DNA of 64,000 nucleotides from Streptomyces capitiformicae (GTDB lineage: Bacteria; Actinomycetota; Actinomycetes; Streptomycetales; Streptomycetaceae), in contig NZ_CP022161.1 in assembly GCF_002214185.1 (NCBI RefSeq), forward strand, positions 3,533,767-3,597,766, given 5' to 3'. Below the pieces are notes generated by a model, which was given only the letters and a program-made list of their open reading frames with translations, was not told the origin of the DNA and searched no databases. Positions 8,447 to 17,484 of this stretch are shown one piece after another; the stretch's first letter is position 1, and each line of letters opens with the position of its first letter. The position numbers and the translations under genes are program-made.

Positions 8447-9769
8447 TTGAGCAGCGCCGCGACCCGCACCACCGGCCGGGACCAGTTCTGGTCGGTGACC
8501 GAGCACCTGGAGGACATCCTCGCCACCGTCCGCCCCCTGGAACCCATCGAGCTGCAACTCCTCGACGCCCAGGGCTGTGTCCTGGTCGAGGACGTCACGG
8601 TGCCGCTGTCGCTGCCGCCGTTCGACAACAGCTCGATGGACGGGTACGCGGTACGGGTCGCGGACGTCGCGGGCGCGAGCGAGGAGTACCCGGCTGTCCT
8701 GACGGTGATCGGGGACGTGGCGGCGGGCGCGGCCGAGCAGCCCCAGGTGGGCCCCGGAGAGGCCGCCCGCATCATGACCGGCGCCCCGCTGCCGCCCGGC
8801 GCCGAGACGGTCGTCCCCGTGGAGTGGACCGACGGCGGCCTCGGCGAGGGACCCGTCTCCGGGATGCGCGCCCGCAGCGCGAGCCCCGAGGACGCCACCG
8901 GCCAGGTCGCCGTGCACCGCCCCGCCGAGGCACGCGCGCACGTACGCGCGAAGGGCAGCGACGTGAAGGCCGGCGAGCGCGCCCTCGCGGCCGGCACCGT
9001 CCTCGGCCCGCCGCAGCTCGCCCTGCTCGCCGCCATCGGCCGCGCCACCGTACGCGTGCGCCCGCGCCCGCGCGTGGTGGTGCTCTCCACCGGCAGCGAG
9101 CTGATCCCGCCGGGCGAGCCGCTCGGCACCGGCCAGATCTACGACTCCAACAGCTTCGCCCTCACGGCCGCCGCCCGGGACGCGGGCGCGATCGCCTACC
9201 GCGTGGGCGCCGTCGCCGACGACGCCGAGACCCTGCGCTCCACCATCGAGGACCAACTCGTCCGCGCCGACCTGATGGTCACCACCGGCGGGGTCAGCGT
9301 GGGGGCGTACGACGTCGTCAAGGAGGCCCTGGAGTCCGTCGGCGACGAGGACGAGGAGGGCGCCGGCATCGAGTTCCGCAAGCTCGCCATGCAGCCCGGC
9401 AAGCCCCAGGGCTTCGGCACCATCGGCCCCGACCACACCCCGCTGCTCGCCCTCCCGGGCAACCCGGTGTCGTCGTACGTCTCCTTCGAACTGTTCGTCC
9501 GGCCCGCCATCCGCACCCTGATGGGCCTGGAGGACGTGCACCGGCCCACGACCACGGCGACCCTCCAGGTGTCCAAGGCGCTGACCTCACCCGCGGGGCG
9601 CCGACAGTTCCTGCGCGGGACGTACGCCGACGGCGAGGTCACCCCCGTAGGGGGTGCCGGATCGCACCTGATCGCGGCCCTCGCGCACGCGGACGCGCTG
9701 ATCGTGATCCCCGAGGACGTCGAGTCGGTCGAGCCCGGCACGGAGGTCGAGGTCGTCCTGCTCGGCTGA
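8447..9769 (+). CDS. glp: Gephyrin-like molybdotransferase Glp (MoeA family)
   Basis: 440 residues from a TTG start; GAGGAG at the end of galU serves as its ribosome binding site. MoeA domains are clear: [13 protein letters not shown] near residue 63, [15 protein letters not shown], the MoCF-fold [36 protein letters not shown], and [20 protein letters not shown]. Biochemically MoeA inserts molybdate into adenylated molybdopterin. In corynebacteria the copy in this genomic setting, Glp, binds FtsZ and works with the membrane protein GlpR in division. Because a GNAT gene and a GlpR-like gene follow, I call it Glp. Whether it also retains MoeA activity is open; moaC and mogA immediately downstream suggest it may. 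Confidence 0.9.
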   Translation: MSSAATRTTGRDQFWSVTEHLEDILATVRPLEPIELQLLDAQGCVLVEDVTVPLSLPPFDNSSMDGYAVRVADVAGASEEYPAVLTVIGDVAAGAAEQPQVGPGEAARIMTGAPLPPGAETVVPVEWTDGGLGEGPVSGMRARSASPEDATGQVAVHRPAEARAHVRAKGSDVKAGERALAAGTVLGPPQLALLAAIGRATVRVRPRPRVVVLSTGSELIPPGEPLGTGQIYDSNSFALTAAARDAGAIAYRVGAVADDAETLRSTIEDQLVRADLMVTTGGVSVGAYDVVKEALESVGDEDEEGAGIEFRKLAMQPGKPQGFGTIGPDHTPLLALPGNPVSSYVSFELFVRPAIRTLMGLEDVHRPTTTATLQVSKALTSPAGRRQFLRGTYADGEVTPVGGAGSHLIAALAHADALIVIPEDVESVEPGTEVEVVLLG

Positions 9770-9888
9770 CCGGTCCGGGGAGCGGGCCGCCCACCTCTGC
9801 CGAACCGCCGGGGGTGGCGTACCGTGTCGCGCACGAACAGGCCGCGCGCCGCACCGCGACGGGCCCCGACCGGGAGCGCCACACCACC

Positions 9889-10371
9889 ATGACCACGCCG
9901 CAGGACCGACTGACCCACATCGACGAGGCGGGGGCAGCCCGCATGGTCGACGTCTCCGGGAAGGACGTGACCGCGCGCACCGCCCGCGCCAGCGGCCGGG
10001 TCCTGGTCTCGCCGCAGGTGGTCGAACTGCTGCGTGGCGAGGGCATGCCCAAGGGCGATGCCCTCGCCACCGCGCGCATCGCCGGCATCATGGGCGCCAA
10101 ACGCACTCCCGACCTCATCCCGCTCTGTCACCCGTTGTCAGTGGCCGGTGTCAAAGTGGATCTGTCGGTCGCGGACGACGCCGTGGAGATCCGGGCCACG
10201 GTGAAGACCACGGACCGTACGGGCGTCGAGATGGAGGCCCTCACCGCGGTCTCCGTCGCCGCGCTCACCGTGATCGACATGGTCAAGGCGGTCGACAAGG
10301 GGGCGGTCATCACGGACGTGCGTGTGGAGGAGAAGACGGGCGGTAAGTCGGGCGACTGGAGCCGGTCATGA
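9889..10371 (+). CDS. moaC: Cyclic pyranopterin monophosphate synthase
   Basis: 160 residues. Converts the MoaA product 3',8-cH2GTP to cyclic pyranopterin monophosphate, the first molybdopterin intermediate. [16 protein letters not shown], the [20 protein letters not shown] block (catalytic His region), [28 protein letters not shown] and the Lys in MVKAVDKGA are all present and ordered as in MoaC. The start at ATG 9889 fits the family N-terminus ([15 protein letters not shown]). The final ATGA overlaps the start of mogA, so the two are translationally coupled. moaA, moaD and moaE are not in the window. Confidence 0.96.
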   Translation: MTTPQDRLTHIDEAGAARMVDVSGKDVTARTARASGRVLVSPQVVELLRGEGMPKGDALATARIAGIMGAKRTPDLIPLCHPLSVAGVKVDLSVADDAVEIRATVKTTDRTGVEMEALTAVSVAALTVIDMVKAVDKGAVITDVRVEEKTGGKSGDWSRS

Positions 10372-10895
10372 CAAGCGTCGGCCCCGCCCCCGTCGTGTCG
10401 TACCGCGCCCTCGTCGTGACCGCATCCAACCGGGCCGCCGCCGGGGTCTACGAGGACAAGGGCGGCCCCCTGATCGCCGAGGCGCTCGCGGGGTTCGGCT
10501 TCGCCGTCGACGGCCCTCAGGTCGTCCCGGACGGCGACCCCGTGGAGGCCGCGCTGCGGGCGGGCGTCGACACCGGGTACGACGTGATCGTGACCACCGG
10601 CGGTACGGGCATCTCGCCCACCGACCGCACCCCCGAGGCCACCCGCGCGGTCCTCGACCACGAGGTGCCCGGCATCCCCGAGGCGATCCGGGCGTACGGC
10701 CGGGACAAGGTGCCCACGGCGGCGCTCTCCCGGGGCCTCGCCGGAGTCGCGGGCCGGACCCTGATCGTCAACCTGCCGGGCTCCACCGGCGGCGTACGGG
10801 ACGGCCTGGCCGTACTGGAACCGCTGCTGACCCACGCCGTCGACCAGCTCCGCGGTGGCGACCACCCCAGACCCAGCCACGGGGGTGCGAGCTGA
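10368..10895 (+). CDS. MogA/MoaB family molybdopterin adenylyltransferase
   Basis: 175 residues with the MoCF_biosynth fold: [13 protein letters not shown] at the N-terminus, the [20 protein letters not shown] nucleotide/molybdopterin-binding loop, [11 protein letters not shown] and [14 protein letters not shown]. This enzyme adenylates molybdopterin before molybdate insertion by MoeA. Start ATG 10368 overlaps the moaC stop (ATGA). Upstream Glp/MoeA, MoaC and this gene give three molybdenum-cofactor steps in one transcription unit. The next gene, a GNAT, overlaps the stop codon again. Confidence 0.92.
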   Translation: MTSVGPAPVVSYRALVVTASNRAAAGVYEDKGGPLIAEALAGFGFAVDGPQVVPDGDPVEAALRAGVDTGYDVIVTTGGTGISPTDRTPEATRAVLDHEVPGIPEAIRAYGRDKVPTAALSRGLAGVAGRTLIVNLPGSTGGVRDGLAVLEPLLTHAVDQLRGGDHPRPSHGGAS

Positions 10896-11554
10896 ACAGC
10901 CCATCCTGGCCAGTCGTGCTGGCGGACGGAGATGTCGTCCTCCGGCCCATAAGGATGCGCGACCAACGGGCCTGGCGCGAGGTCAACCGGCGCAACCGGG
11001 ACTGGCTGCGCCCCTGGGAGGCGACCATTCCGCCGCCCACCCCCAGCGGGCCCATCGCACACCGGCCGACGTACCGTCAGATGGTCCGCCATCTGCGGGC
11101 GGAGGCGAACGCGGGCCGGATGCTGCCCTTCGTGATCGAGTACCAGGGGCGGCTCGTCGGGCAGTTGACGGTCGCCGGGATCACCTGGGGATCGATGTGC
11201 TCCGGGCACGTCGGCTACTGGGTCGACGAATCGGTCGCCGGTCGGGGCGTGATGCCGACGGCGGTGGCACTCGTCGTCGACCACTGCTTCCGGACCGTGG
11301 GGCTGCACCGCATCGAGGTCTGTATTCGCCCCGAGAACCGGCCCAGTCGGCGGGTCGTGGAGAAACTCGGATTCCGCGAGGAAGGCCTGCGTCCACGATA
11401 TCTTCACATCGACGGCGCCTGGCGGGACCATCTCGTCTTCGCGCTCACCGCCGAAGAGGTCCCGGAGGGTCTGCTCGGCCGCTGGCGGCGGGACCAGCAG
11501 CAACGGACGCGAAACGCCGGCTCCGACGCGGGCAAGCCCGGACAGCCTCAATAA
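10892..11554 (+). CDS. GNAT family N-acetyltransferase, RimJ-like
   Basis: About 220 residues. RPIRMRDQRAWREVNRRNRDWLRPWEAT is the N-terminal substrate-side signature of RimJ/RimL-type acetyltransferases; GYWVDESVAGRGVMPTAVALVVDHCF contains the acetyl-CoA pyrophosphate loop (V-x-GRGV-x-P) and HRIEVCIRPENRPSRRVVEKLGFREEG is motif B. The target (a protein N-terminus or metabolite) is unknown. The frame is open across the mogA stop; a CTG at 10892 overlapping that TGA gives the N-terminus [10 protein letters not shown], and a GTG at 10916 is an alternative start. The gene keeps this position between Glp and GlpR in many actinobacteria. The 11555-11777 gap that follows is unusually A+T rich. Confidence 0.85.
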   Translation: MNSPSWPVVLADGDVVLRPIRMRDQRAWREVNRRNRDWLRPWEATIPPPTPSGPIAHRPTYRQMVRHLRAEANAGRMLPFVIEYQGRLVGQLTVAGITWGSMCSGHVGYWVDESVAGRGVMPTAVALVVDHCFRTVGLHRIEVCIRPENRPSRRVVEKLGFREEGLRPRYLHIDGAWRDHLVFALTAEEVPEGLLGRWRRDQQQRTRNAGSDAGKPGQPQ

Positions 11555-11777
11555 ATGAAATGAGTGTTCGAAAAAAAGAGATCGCCCATGGGTCCACCAT
11601 GGATCGACCGGCGATCGGGATGACCGAGTCGAAGCGTTCTCGGTGCGTTAATTTCCCTCCCGCAGCGGTCTGCTGATCGCATCGTTCACAAAAAAAGCTC
11701 GAAATATCAGCCAGATCGTGCGACACACCGGCTCAATTGGCAGATGGCCTCACGCAAACCCCTCTACCGTGTGAGGC

Positions 11778-13031
11778 GTGAGCAGCAGCGGCCTCATCTA
11801 CGCAGTCATCGTCGGGGCCTGGGCCGCCTACTTGGTGCCGATGTGGCTCCGTAGGCAGGACGAGCTGAACGAAGCCCGTCCGACGGAACGCTTCAGCACC
11901 GCCATCCGGCTGCTTTCCGGACGGGCGGGCATGGAGCGCCGATACGCCAAGGACCTGCGGGCGCGCTCCGCCGAAGAGGGGGAGTTCCACGCCGACCCGG
12001 GCGACGTCACCGACTCGGTGGACGTCCGGGCCTTCGCCATGCCCCCGCAGCGGGAGCACACGAAGGCCCAACTGCCGGTGGAGCGGGGTGAGTCACCGCA
12101 GCAGTCGCAACAAAAACCGCAGCAGCAGGCGGGGAAACCGCAGCAGCAGGCGGCGCCCGGCGCCTCCTCCCGTGCCAAGCCCTCGGTCAAGCAGGCGAGG
12201 GCCGCGCGCAGGGACACCTCGCCGGAGGCCGTGGCGCGGGCCCGGCGCTCGAAGGTGCTCGCGCGCCGGCGGCGTACGACCGTGATGCTCTTCGTCGCCT
12301 TCACGCTCGGAGCGGTCGTCGCGGCGGTCGGCGGACTCGCCTTCCTGTGGGCGCCGGCCGTACCGGCGGTGCTGCTGAGCGCGTACATCGCGCATCTGCG
12401 CCGCCAGGAGCGGAAGCGGTTCGCGTACACGATGGACCGGCGGCAGGCCGAGGCGGCGGCGCAGCGACTGCGGGAGCGGCAGCCCCGGCGGCGGCCGGTG
12501 CCCGACGCGGCGGACGCCGACGAGCCGGAGGACGGGCCAGGGAACCCAGGGAACCCAGGGAACCCAGAGAACGACGAGGAGACCAGGCCCGACCTGACCG
12601 CGCTCGCGGCCGACCGGCGCGCCCTCGTCGAGCAGACCGACCACGCCGAGTGGGTCGACCAGCAGCGCGAGCGCCAGCGGCGGCCCGCTCAGGGCGACAG
12701 CTGGGACCCGGTCCCCGTGCCGCTCCCGACGTACGTCACCGCGCCGGTGGCGCCCCGGGCCACGTCCGGCGTCGACCTCGGCGCACCGGACGCGTGGAGC
12801 TCCGCGCGCTCCAGCGCCGCCGACCCGCACGCCTCGTCGAACGTGCCGGCGCGTGATCCGGAGCCCGAGCCGGAAGCCGCTGCCGATGAGCCTCCGGCTG
12901 CCGACGCCCCCGACGGCGGCCGCTCCGACGCCCGCCGCGCCAAGTCCGCCCGCCGCTCCCGCGAACGCGGCCGCACCCCGCTCTTCGACCAGTACGAGGA
13001 CGGCGACCGCCCCCGGGCGGCCAACGAGTGA
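11778..13031 (+). CDS. glpR: GlpR-like membrane protein (receptor of Glp)
   Basis: 417 residues. An N-terminal membrane helix (SSGLIYAVIVGAWAAYLVPMWLRRQDEL) is followed by a cytosolic conserved segment (RFSTAIRLLSGRAGMERR), a Gln-rich linker, two close helices (TTVMLFVAFTLGAVVAAVGGLAFLWAPAVPAVLLSAYIAHL, about 175-215) and a long charged, proline-rich disordered tail containing NPGNPGNPEN. This architecture and the position after Glp and GNAT are those of GlpR, the membrane receptor through which Glp reaches the corynebacterial divisome. GTG start at 11778. Function in Streptomyces is inferred. The tail is followed by tRNA-Ala. Confidence 0.75.
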   Translation: MSSSGLIYAVIVGAWAAYLVPMWLRRQDELNEARPTERFSTAIRLLSGRAGMERRYAKDLRARSAEEGEFHADPGDVTDSVDVRAFAMPPQREHTKAQLPVERGESPQQSQQKPQQQAGKPQQQAAPGASSRAKPSVKQARAARRDTSPEAVARARRSKVLARRRRTTVMLFVAFTLGAVVAAVGGLAFLWAPAVPAVLLSAYIAHLRRQERKRFAYTMDRRQAEAAAQRLRERQPRRRPVPDAADADEPEDGPGNPGNPGNPENDEETRPDLTALAADRRALVEQTDHAEWVDQQRERQRRPAQGDSWDPVPVPLPTYVTAPVAPRATSGVDLGAPDAWSSARSSAADPHASSNVPARDPEPEPEAAADEPPAADAPDGGRSDARRAKSARRSRERGRTPLFDQYEDGDRPRAANE

Positions 13032-13124
13032 CCTCCTCTGACCAGCCGGGGAGCCGGTCCGTGACCGCTCGGGAACGGATTTCCAAGCACCCGGACGGGG
13101 ATGCTAGAGTTTCACTCGTTGCAA

Positions 13125-13198
13125 GGGCCTGTGGCGCAGTCCGGTAGCGCACCTCGTTCGCATCGAGGGGGCCAGGGGTTCAAATCCCCTCAGGTCCA
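13125..13198 (+). tRNA. tRNA-Ala (anticodon CGC)
   Basis: A 74-base cloverleaf. Acceptor arm GGGCCTG pairs with CAGGTCC with discriminator A; D-arm GCGC-AGTCCGGTA-GCGC; anticodon stem CCTCG/CGAGG enclosing loop TTCGCAT (anticodon CGC, reading GCG); T-arm AGGGG-TTCAAAT-CCCCT. The 3' CCA is not encoded. A -10-like TAGAGT lies about 15 bases upstream at 13105. It is free-standing and followed by a strong terminator. Confidence 0.93.
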
Positions 13199-13206
13199 CG
13201 CAGCTC

Positions 13207-13240
13207 AGAGCCCCCAGTGGTGATCACCACTGGGGGCTCT
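13207..13240. terminator. Palindromic terminator after tRNA-Ala
   Basis: Perfect 34-base palindrome, arms AGAGCCCCCAGTGG and complement around TGATCA, nine bases after the tRNA and ten before the stop of the convergent gene at 13250. Likely bidirectional. Confidence 0.85.
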
Positions 13241-13249
13241 GACGTGTTG

Positions 13250-13651
13250 TCAGGCGCTTGCCGCCGGTTCGGTGATCGCGTCGAAGTACGGCCAGCCGTC
13301 CAGCTCGACCGTGTGGGCCGAGGGGGCGCGGTCCAGGGACGGGGCGGCGGCGTCCAGGAGACGGCGGACCGTGCTGGGCTTGTAGAGGTTGAGGTAGGTG
13401 TGGTCCGGGAGGCGGACCAGGGCGCCGGCGTCGAAGTAGCAGTTCGAGACGGCGCGGTTCTCGGCCGGGGAGAAGCGCAGGACCAGACGGCGGCGTCGGG
13501 GGCCCTCCGGGTAGAGGGTCAGCTTCAGATGGCAGTGGTCGTAGGCGACGCGGGAGCGTTGGCGGACCGTCCAGTGCCAGGTCGTGTCGCCGACGACGAG
13601 GCGGCGCAGGCGGTGGTTTTTTCGCACGACGGAACCGTAGGCGGGCAACAT
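13250..13651 (-). CDS. Conserved hypothetical protein, 133 aa
   Basis: I do not recognise the family. The sequence is basic at the N-terminus (RKNHRLRRLVVGDTTWHWTVRQRSR) and has alternating beta-strand-like patches (CHLKLTLYPEG, RRRLVLRFSP) and a C-terminal segment DGWPYFDAITEP. There is no signal peptide or membrane helix. The ATG at 13651 gives the longest frame; a GTG a few codons inside (VVRKNH) is an alternative start. It is convergent with tRNA-Ala and just downstream of, and in the same direction as, the GNAT gene at 13695. Codon usage has strong GC at third positions, consistent with a real gene. Confidence 0.7.
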   Translation of the reverse strand: MLPAYGSVVRKNHRLRRLVVGDTTWHWTVRQRSRVAYDHCHLKLTLYPEGPRRRRLVLRFSPAENRAVSNCYFDAGALVRLPDHTYLNLYKPSTVRRLLDAAAPSLDRAPSAHTVELDGWPYFDAITEPAASA

Positions 13652-13694
13652 CCTTGGGTGCCCGGGGATTTACGTGCCCCAGGAGTGCCCGGGG

Positions 13695-14171
13695 TCAGAG
13701 CGGCTTCGCGAAGCACAGGCTCAGTTCGTGGAAGCGGTAGTAGCCGAACTTGGCGCAGGGTTCGTAGCCGCTGGAGGTGTAGAGGGCGACGGCCTCGGGT
13801 TGCTTGGAGCCGGTTTCGAGGACCATGCGGGTACGGCCGGCCGTGCGGGCGTCCGACTCCAGTCGGGCGAGGATGCGGCGGGCCAGGCCCAGGCCGCGGG
13901 CCTCGGGGATGACGTACATGCGCTTGAGCTCGGCGTCACCGTCCAGATAGCCCTCGTCGCCCGCCTCCTGGGAGCGCCAGCCACCCGTGGCGAGCGGCCT
14001 GCCGTGCTCGTCGTACGCGATCAGGTACAGCCCGGCCGGCGGGGCGAAGTGCGCGGGGTCCACGAAGGTGGCGTCGCCGCCGTCGCCGTAGCGGACCTGG
14101 TACTCGACCTGGACCTCGGTGTCCAGCTTGACGGCGTCGGGGTGGTCGTACGGCACGGGGCGGATGAGCAT
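13695..14171 (-). CDS. GNAT family N-acetyltransferase
   Basis: 158 residues starting MLIRPVPYDHPDAVKL. The acetyl-CoA binding motif A is ELKRMYVIPEARGLGLARRILARLE (V-x-P-x-x-RGLG), and motif B includes RMVLETGSKQPEAVALYTSSGYEPC with a Tyr-rich end (FGYYRFHELSLCFAKPL). This resembles the small amino-group acetyltransferases related to phosphinothricin-type or aminoglycoside-like GNATs, but the substrate is not predictable. Its start at 14171 is divergent from xthA at 14290. The longer open frame upstream (to 14480) is antisense to xthA and was not used. Confidence 0.87.
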   Translation of the reverse strand: MLIRPVPYDHPDAVKLDTEVQVEYQVRYGDGGDATFVDPAHFAPPAGLYLIAYDEHGRPLATGGWRSQEAGDEGYLDGDAELKRMYVIPEARGLGLARRILARLESDARTAGRTRMVLETGSKQPEAVALYTSSGYEPCAKFGYYRFHELSLCFAKPL

Positions 14172-14289
14172 GTGGTGAATCGTACACGTATGCGTATTCG
14201 CTGGTGTGATCCTGCTGTGATCCCATGGGATCTTCGTCGGAATCTGGACACTGTCCAAGGTGCGTCCAAGGTGCCGGTATCGTGCCCTG

Positions 14290-15093
14290 GTGCTGACAGT
14301 GACCACGGTGAATGTGAACGGGCTGCGTGCCGCCGCGAAAAAGGGCTTCGTGGAGTGGCTCGCCGAGACCCCCGCGGACGTGATCTGCCTGCAGGAGGTG
14401 CGGGCCGAACCGCAGCAGCTGCCCGAGGAGGTGCGGCAGCCCGACGGGTGGCATGTCGTGCACGCTCCGGCCGTCGCCAAGGGGCGCGCGGGCGTCTCGC
14501 TGTACAGCCGCCGCGAACCCGACCGGATCCAGGTCGGTTTCGGATCGGCCGAGTTCGACGGCAGTGGACGGTACGTCGAGGTCGATCTGCCCGGGGTGAC
14601 CGTGGCCAGCCTCTATCTGCCCTCCGGCGAGGTCGGGACCGAGCGGCAGGACGAGAAGGTCCGGTTCATGGGGGAGTTCCTCGCCTATCTCAAGGGGCTG
14701 CGGGAGCGCGCCGCCGCCGACGGGCGTGAGGTCGTCGTGTGCGGCGACTGGAACATCGCCCACCGCGAGGCCGACCTCAAGAACTGGCGGGGGAACGTCA
14801 AGAACTCCGGGTTCCTGCCGGAGGAGCGGGAGTGGCTGGGACAGGTCTTCGACGCGGCGGACGGGGCGTACGTCGATGTCATGCGCGCCCTGCATCCCGA
14901 CGTCGAGGGGCCCTACACCTGGTGGTCCTACCGCGGACGGGCCTTCGACAACGACAGCGGATGGCGCATCGACTACCAGGTCGCCACGGCCGGGCTGGCC
15001 GGCAAGGCGGTCAAAGGGTTTGTGGAGCGGGCGGCCACGCACGCGGAGCGGTGGTCGGACCATGCGCCGGTGACCGTCGTCTACGACCACTGA
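14290..15093 (+). CDS. xthA: Exodeoxyribonuclease III (AP endonuclease)
   Basis: 267 residues of the EEP nuclease fold, acting on abasic sites and 3' blocks in base-excision repair. Catalytic elements are visible: TVNVNGLRAAAKKGF (metal-site Asn), ICLQEVRAE (metal-binding Glu), VVCGDWNIAHREADLKNW (Asp/Asn pair), WRIDYQVA (Asp) and WSDHAPVTVVY (Asp-His dyad). I use GTG 14290 (VLTVTTVNVNG), since the family begins with the first strand; an upstream ATG at 14260 adds ten residues. The stop overlaps the 3' end of the convergent MerR gene by 13 bases. Confidence 0.94.
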   Translation: MLTVTTVNVNGLRAAAKKGFVEWLAETPADVICLQEVRAEPQQLPEEVRQPDGWHVVHAPAVAKGRAGVSLYSRREPDRIQVGFGSAEFDGSGRYVEVDLPGVTVASLYLPSGEVGTERQDEKVRFMGEFLAYLKGLRERAAADGREVVVCGDWNIAHREADLKNWRGNVKNSGFLPEEREWLGQVFDAADGAYVDVMRALHPDVEGPYTWWSYRGRAFDNDSGWRIDYQVATAGLAGKAVKGFVERAATHAERWSDHAPVTVVYDH

Positions 15094-15740
15094 CCCAGGC
15101 GGCGGTCCAGGGCCATCGACAGCTCCGCCTCCGCCACGCTCTTCGCGAGCGGACGCAACCGCCGCAGGTCCTCCGTCGTGCGTTCGCCCCGGGCGAGGAT
15201 CAGATCGGTGAACAACTCCGCCAGGGCGTCGGCGTGTTCGCGTACGTGGCGGCCGGCCGCCAGGACGTCGGCGAGGGGGATGCCCGCGCGGACCAGGGCG
15301 GCCGAGGCGTCCAGCAGGCGGCGGCTGATGTGGATGATGTCGGCGCCGTCGGTGGCGACGTAGCCGAGGTCGAGGGCGGCGGCGAGGTTCTCCGAGGTCG
15401 CCTGGCCGCCGAAGTGGTCGGCGAGTGCCTCGGGGGTGAGGCGGACCGGGGTCTCCTCGGTGGGGGCGCCGAGGCCCAGCAGCTCGCCCACGTTGCGGCC
15501 GTGGTCGAAGGCCTCGGCCAGCTCGGCGATGCCGCTGAGGGTGTGGCCGCGTTCGAGGAGGGCCGCGATCGTACGGAGGCGGGCCAGGTGTGTGCCGTCG
15601 TACCAGGCGATACGGCCCTCGCGGCGGGGCGGCGGGATCAGTTTGCGCTCCCGGTAGAAGCGCAGGGTGCGTACGGTGATGCCGGCCTCCCTGGCCAGCT
15701 CCTCCATGCGGTACTCGCGTCGCTCGCCGTCTTCTGCCAC
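15081..15740 (-). CDS. MerR family transcriptional regulator
   Basis: 219 residues. The N-terminal winged helix is canonical MerR (YRMEELAREAGITVRTLRFYRERKLIPPPRREGRIAWYDGTHLARLRTIAALLERGHTLSGIAEL), followed by a dimerisation helix and a C-terminal all-helical effector domain with no Cys-metal motif, so an organic ligand or none is likely. GTG start at 15740. The promoter region between it and the BVMO operon carries two dyads; a MerR regulating the divergent operon is the simplest reading, though not shown. Confidence 0.9.
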   Translation of the reverse strand: MAEDGERREYRMEELAREAGITVRTLRFYRERKLIPPPRREGRIAWYDGTHLARLRTIAALLERGHTLSGIAELAEAFDHGRNVGELLGLGAPTEETPVRLTPEALADHFGGQATSENLAAALDLGYVATDGADIIHISRRLLDASAALVRAGIPLADVLAAGRHVREHADALAELFTDLILARGERTTEDLRRLRPLAKSVAEAELSMALDRRLGQWS

Positions 15741-15753
15741 GGCGGAAGCCTAT

Positions 15754-15770
15754 GTTGTACCGCCGGTAAC
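15754..15770. promoter_or_regulatory. Candidate MerR operator
   Basis: Imperfect dyad GTTGTACCGCCGGTAAC with the exact core TACCG-C-CGGTA, 14 bases upstream of the merR GTG. MerR proteins bind dyads of this kind, usually within the promoter spacer; assignment is by position and symmetry only. Confidence 0.45.
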
Positions 15771-15825
15771 TTCAGTCTCCCCCGACCCCTACCCATCGGT
15801 ACGGCCCTGCCCTACGCTCCCACTG

Positions 15826-15843
15826 CGCCAGTGATTACTGGCG
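15826..15843. promoter_or_regulatory. Inverted repeat upstream of the BVMO operon
   Basis: Perfect dyad CGCCAGT-GATT-ACTGGCG, 61 bases before the ATG at 15904. It could be the operator for a regulator of the BVMO operon or part of its leader; the binding protein is unknown. Confidence 0.5.
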
Positions 15844-15903
15844 TGGACATGAGGCGTGACCGTGGTACGACCGAATGACGCGACGAGGCGTGGAGGTGCC
15901 GGG

Positions 15904-17484
15904 ATGACCGGACGCGAGCAGGAGCCTGAGGATGTGCAGGGGCCTGAGGGCGTACCCGAACGCGAGCACGTACGGGTGGCGGTGATCGGGTCCGGTTTCG
16001 GCGGGCTCGGAGCGGCCGTACGGCTGCGGCGCGAAGGCATCACCGACTTCGTTGTCCTGGAGCGGGCCGGTTCCGTCGGCGGCACCTGGCGGGACAACGA
16101 GTACCCGGGGTGTGCCTGTGACGTGCCGTCCCATCTCTACTCGTTCTCGTTCGCGCCCAACCCCGACTGGCCGCGCACCTTCTCCGGGCAGGCGCACATC
16201 CGGGCGTATCTGGAGCAGGTGGCGGACGCCTTCCGGCTCCGGCCGCACATCCGGCTCAACTCCGAGGTCCAGCGGATGACCTGGGACGGGGAGCGGCTGT
16301 GCTGGGAGATCGAGACCAGCGGCGGGCGGCTCCGCGCCGACTTCGTCGTCTCCGCCACCGGGCCGCTCTCCGACCCGAGGATCCCGGCCGAGCTGCCGGG
16401 GCTCGACTCCTTCCCCGGCAAGGTGTTCCACTCCGCCCGCTGGGACCACGGCTACGACCTGCGCGGCAAGCGGGTCGCGATGATCGGGACGGGGGCGTCG
16501 GCGATCCAGATCGTGCCGGCGATCCAGCCCGAGGTCGGCCGGCTGACCCTCTTCCAGCGGACCCCGCCGTGGGTGCTGCCCCGAGTCGACCGGGACATCA
16601 GCGGCGTCGAGCGGTGGCTGCACCGGCGGCTGCCCGTCACCGCGAAGGCCCGGCGCGGACTGCTGTGGGGCATCCGGGAGTTGCAGGTCCAGGCCTTCAC
16701 CAAGCACCCGAACGAACTGGGCCTGTTGGAAGGGCTGGCCAAGCGGCACATGGCCCGGGCCGTCGAGGACCCGGCGCTGCGGGCCAGGCTCACGCCCGAC
16801 TACCGCATCGGCTGCAAGCGGATCCTGCTGTCGAACACGTACTACCCGGCGCTCACCAGGCCGAACGTCGACGTGGTCGCCTCGGGACTGGCCGGGGTCG
16901 ACGGCTCCACGCTCGTCGCCGCCGACGGGAGCACCGCGGAGGTCGACGCGATCGTCTTCGGCACCGGCTTCCATGTCACCGACCTGCCCATCGCCGACCG
17001 GGTCGTGGGCGCCGAGGGCAGGACGCTCGCGCAGGCCTGGACGGACAGCGGCATGAAGTCGCTGCGCGGGGCCTCCGCCGCCGGCTTCCCGAACTGGATG
17101 ACGATCATCGGGCCCAACACCGGCCTCGGGAACTCCAGCATGATCCTGATCATCGAGTCCCAGCTGAATTACATGGCCGACTTCGTACGGCAGTTGGACG
17201 TCCTCGGTGGCCGCGTCGCGCTCGACGCCCGCCCCGAGGCCGTACGCGCCTGGAACCACCGGGTCCAGGAGCGGATGAAGCGCACGGTCTGGAACACCGG
17301 CGGCTGCACCAGCTGGTACCTCGACGCGCACGGCCGCAACACGACCATCTGGCCGGGGACGACGTCGGAGTTCCGCGGCGCCACACGGCGGGTCGATCTG
17401 AGTGAGTACCGTGTGCTGCGGCCACCGAGTGCTCCGGCCGCTGTCAAGTCCCGTACGACCGACAAGGTGGAGGCCGGAGCGTGA
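15904..17484 (+). CDS. Flavin-containing Baeyer-Villiger monooxygenase
   Basis: 526 residues. FAD Rossmann motif GSGFGG at 29-34, the Baeyer-Villiger fingerprint FxGxxxHxxxW (FPGKVFHSARW) at 170-180, and the NADPH Rossmann motif IGTGASA at about 194-200. CACDVPSHLYSFSF is the conserved active-site stretch of class B monooxygenases. The reaction inserts an oxygen next to a ketone, giving an ester or lactone. ATG 15904 was chosen for its GGAGGT six bases upstream. It overlaps a hydrolase gene by four bases, which overlaps an SDR gene by four: the same order as mymA-lipR-sadH in Mycobacterium tuberculosis. Confidence 0.92.
   Translation: MTGREQEPEDVQGPEGVPEREHVRVAVIGSGFGGLGAAVRLRREGITDFVVLERAGSVGGTWRDNEYPGCACDVPSHLYSFSFAPNPDWPRTFSGQAHIRAYLEQVADAFRLRPHIRLNSEVQRMTWDGERLCWEIETSGGRLRADFVVSATGPLSDPRIPAELPGLDSFPGKVFHSARWDHGYDLRGKRVAMIGTGASAIQIVPAIQPEVGRLTLFQRTPPWVLPRVDRDISGVERWLHRRLPVTAKARRGLLWGIRELQVQAFTKHPNELGLLEGLAKRHMARAVEDPALRARLTPDYRIGCKRILLSNTYYPALTRPNVDVVASGLAGVDGSTLVAADGSTAEVDAIVFGTGFHVTDLPIADRVVGAEGRTLAQAWTDSGMKSLRGASAAGFPNWMTIIGPNTGLGNSSMILIIESQLNYMADFVRQLDVLGGRVALDARPEAVRAWNHRVQERMKRTVWNTGGCTSWYLDAHGRNTTIWPGTTSEFRGATRRVDLSEYRVLRPPSAPAAVKSRTTDKVEAGA

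Noticed and set aside
13125..13240. tRNA-Ala as an integration site
   Set aside because: No integrase gene or second copy of the tRNA 3' end was noticed in the window.
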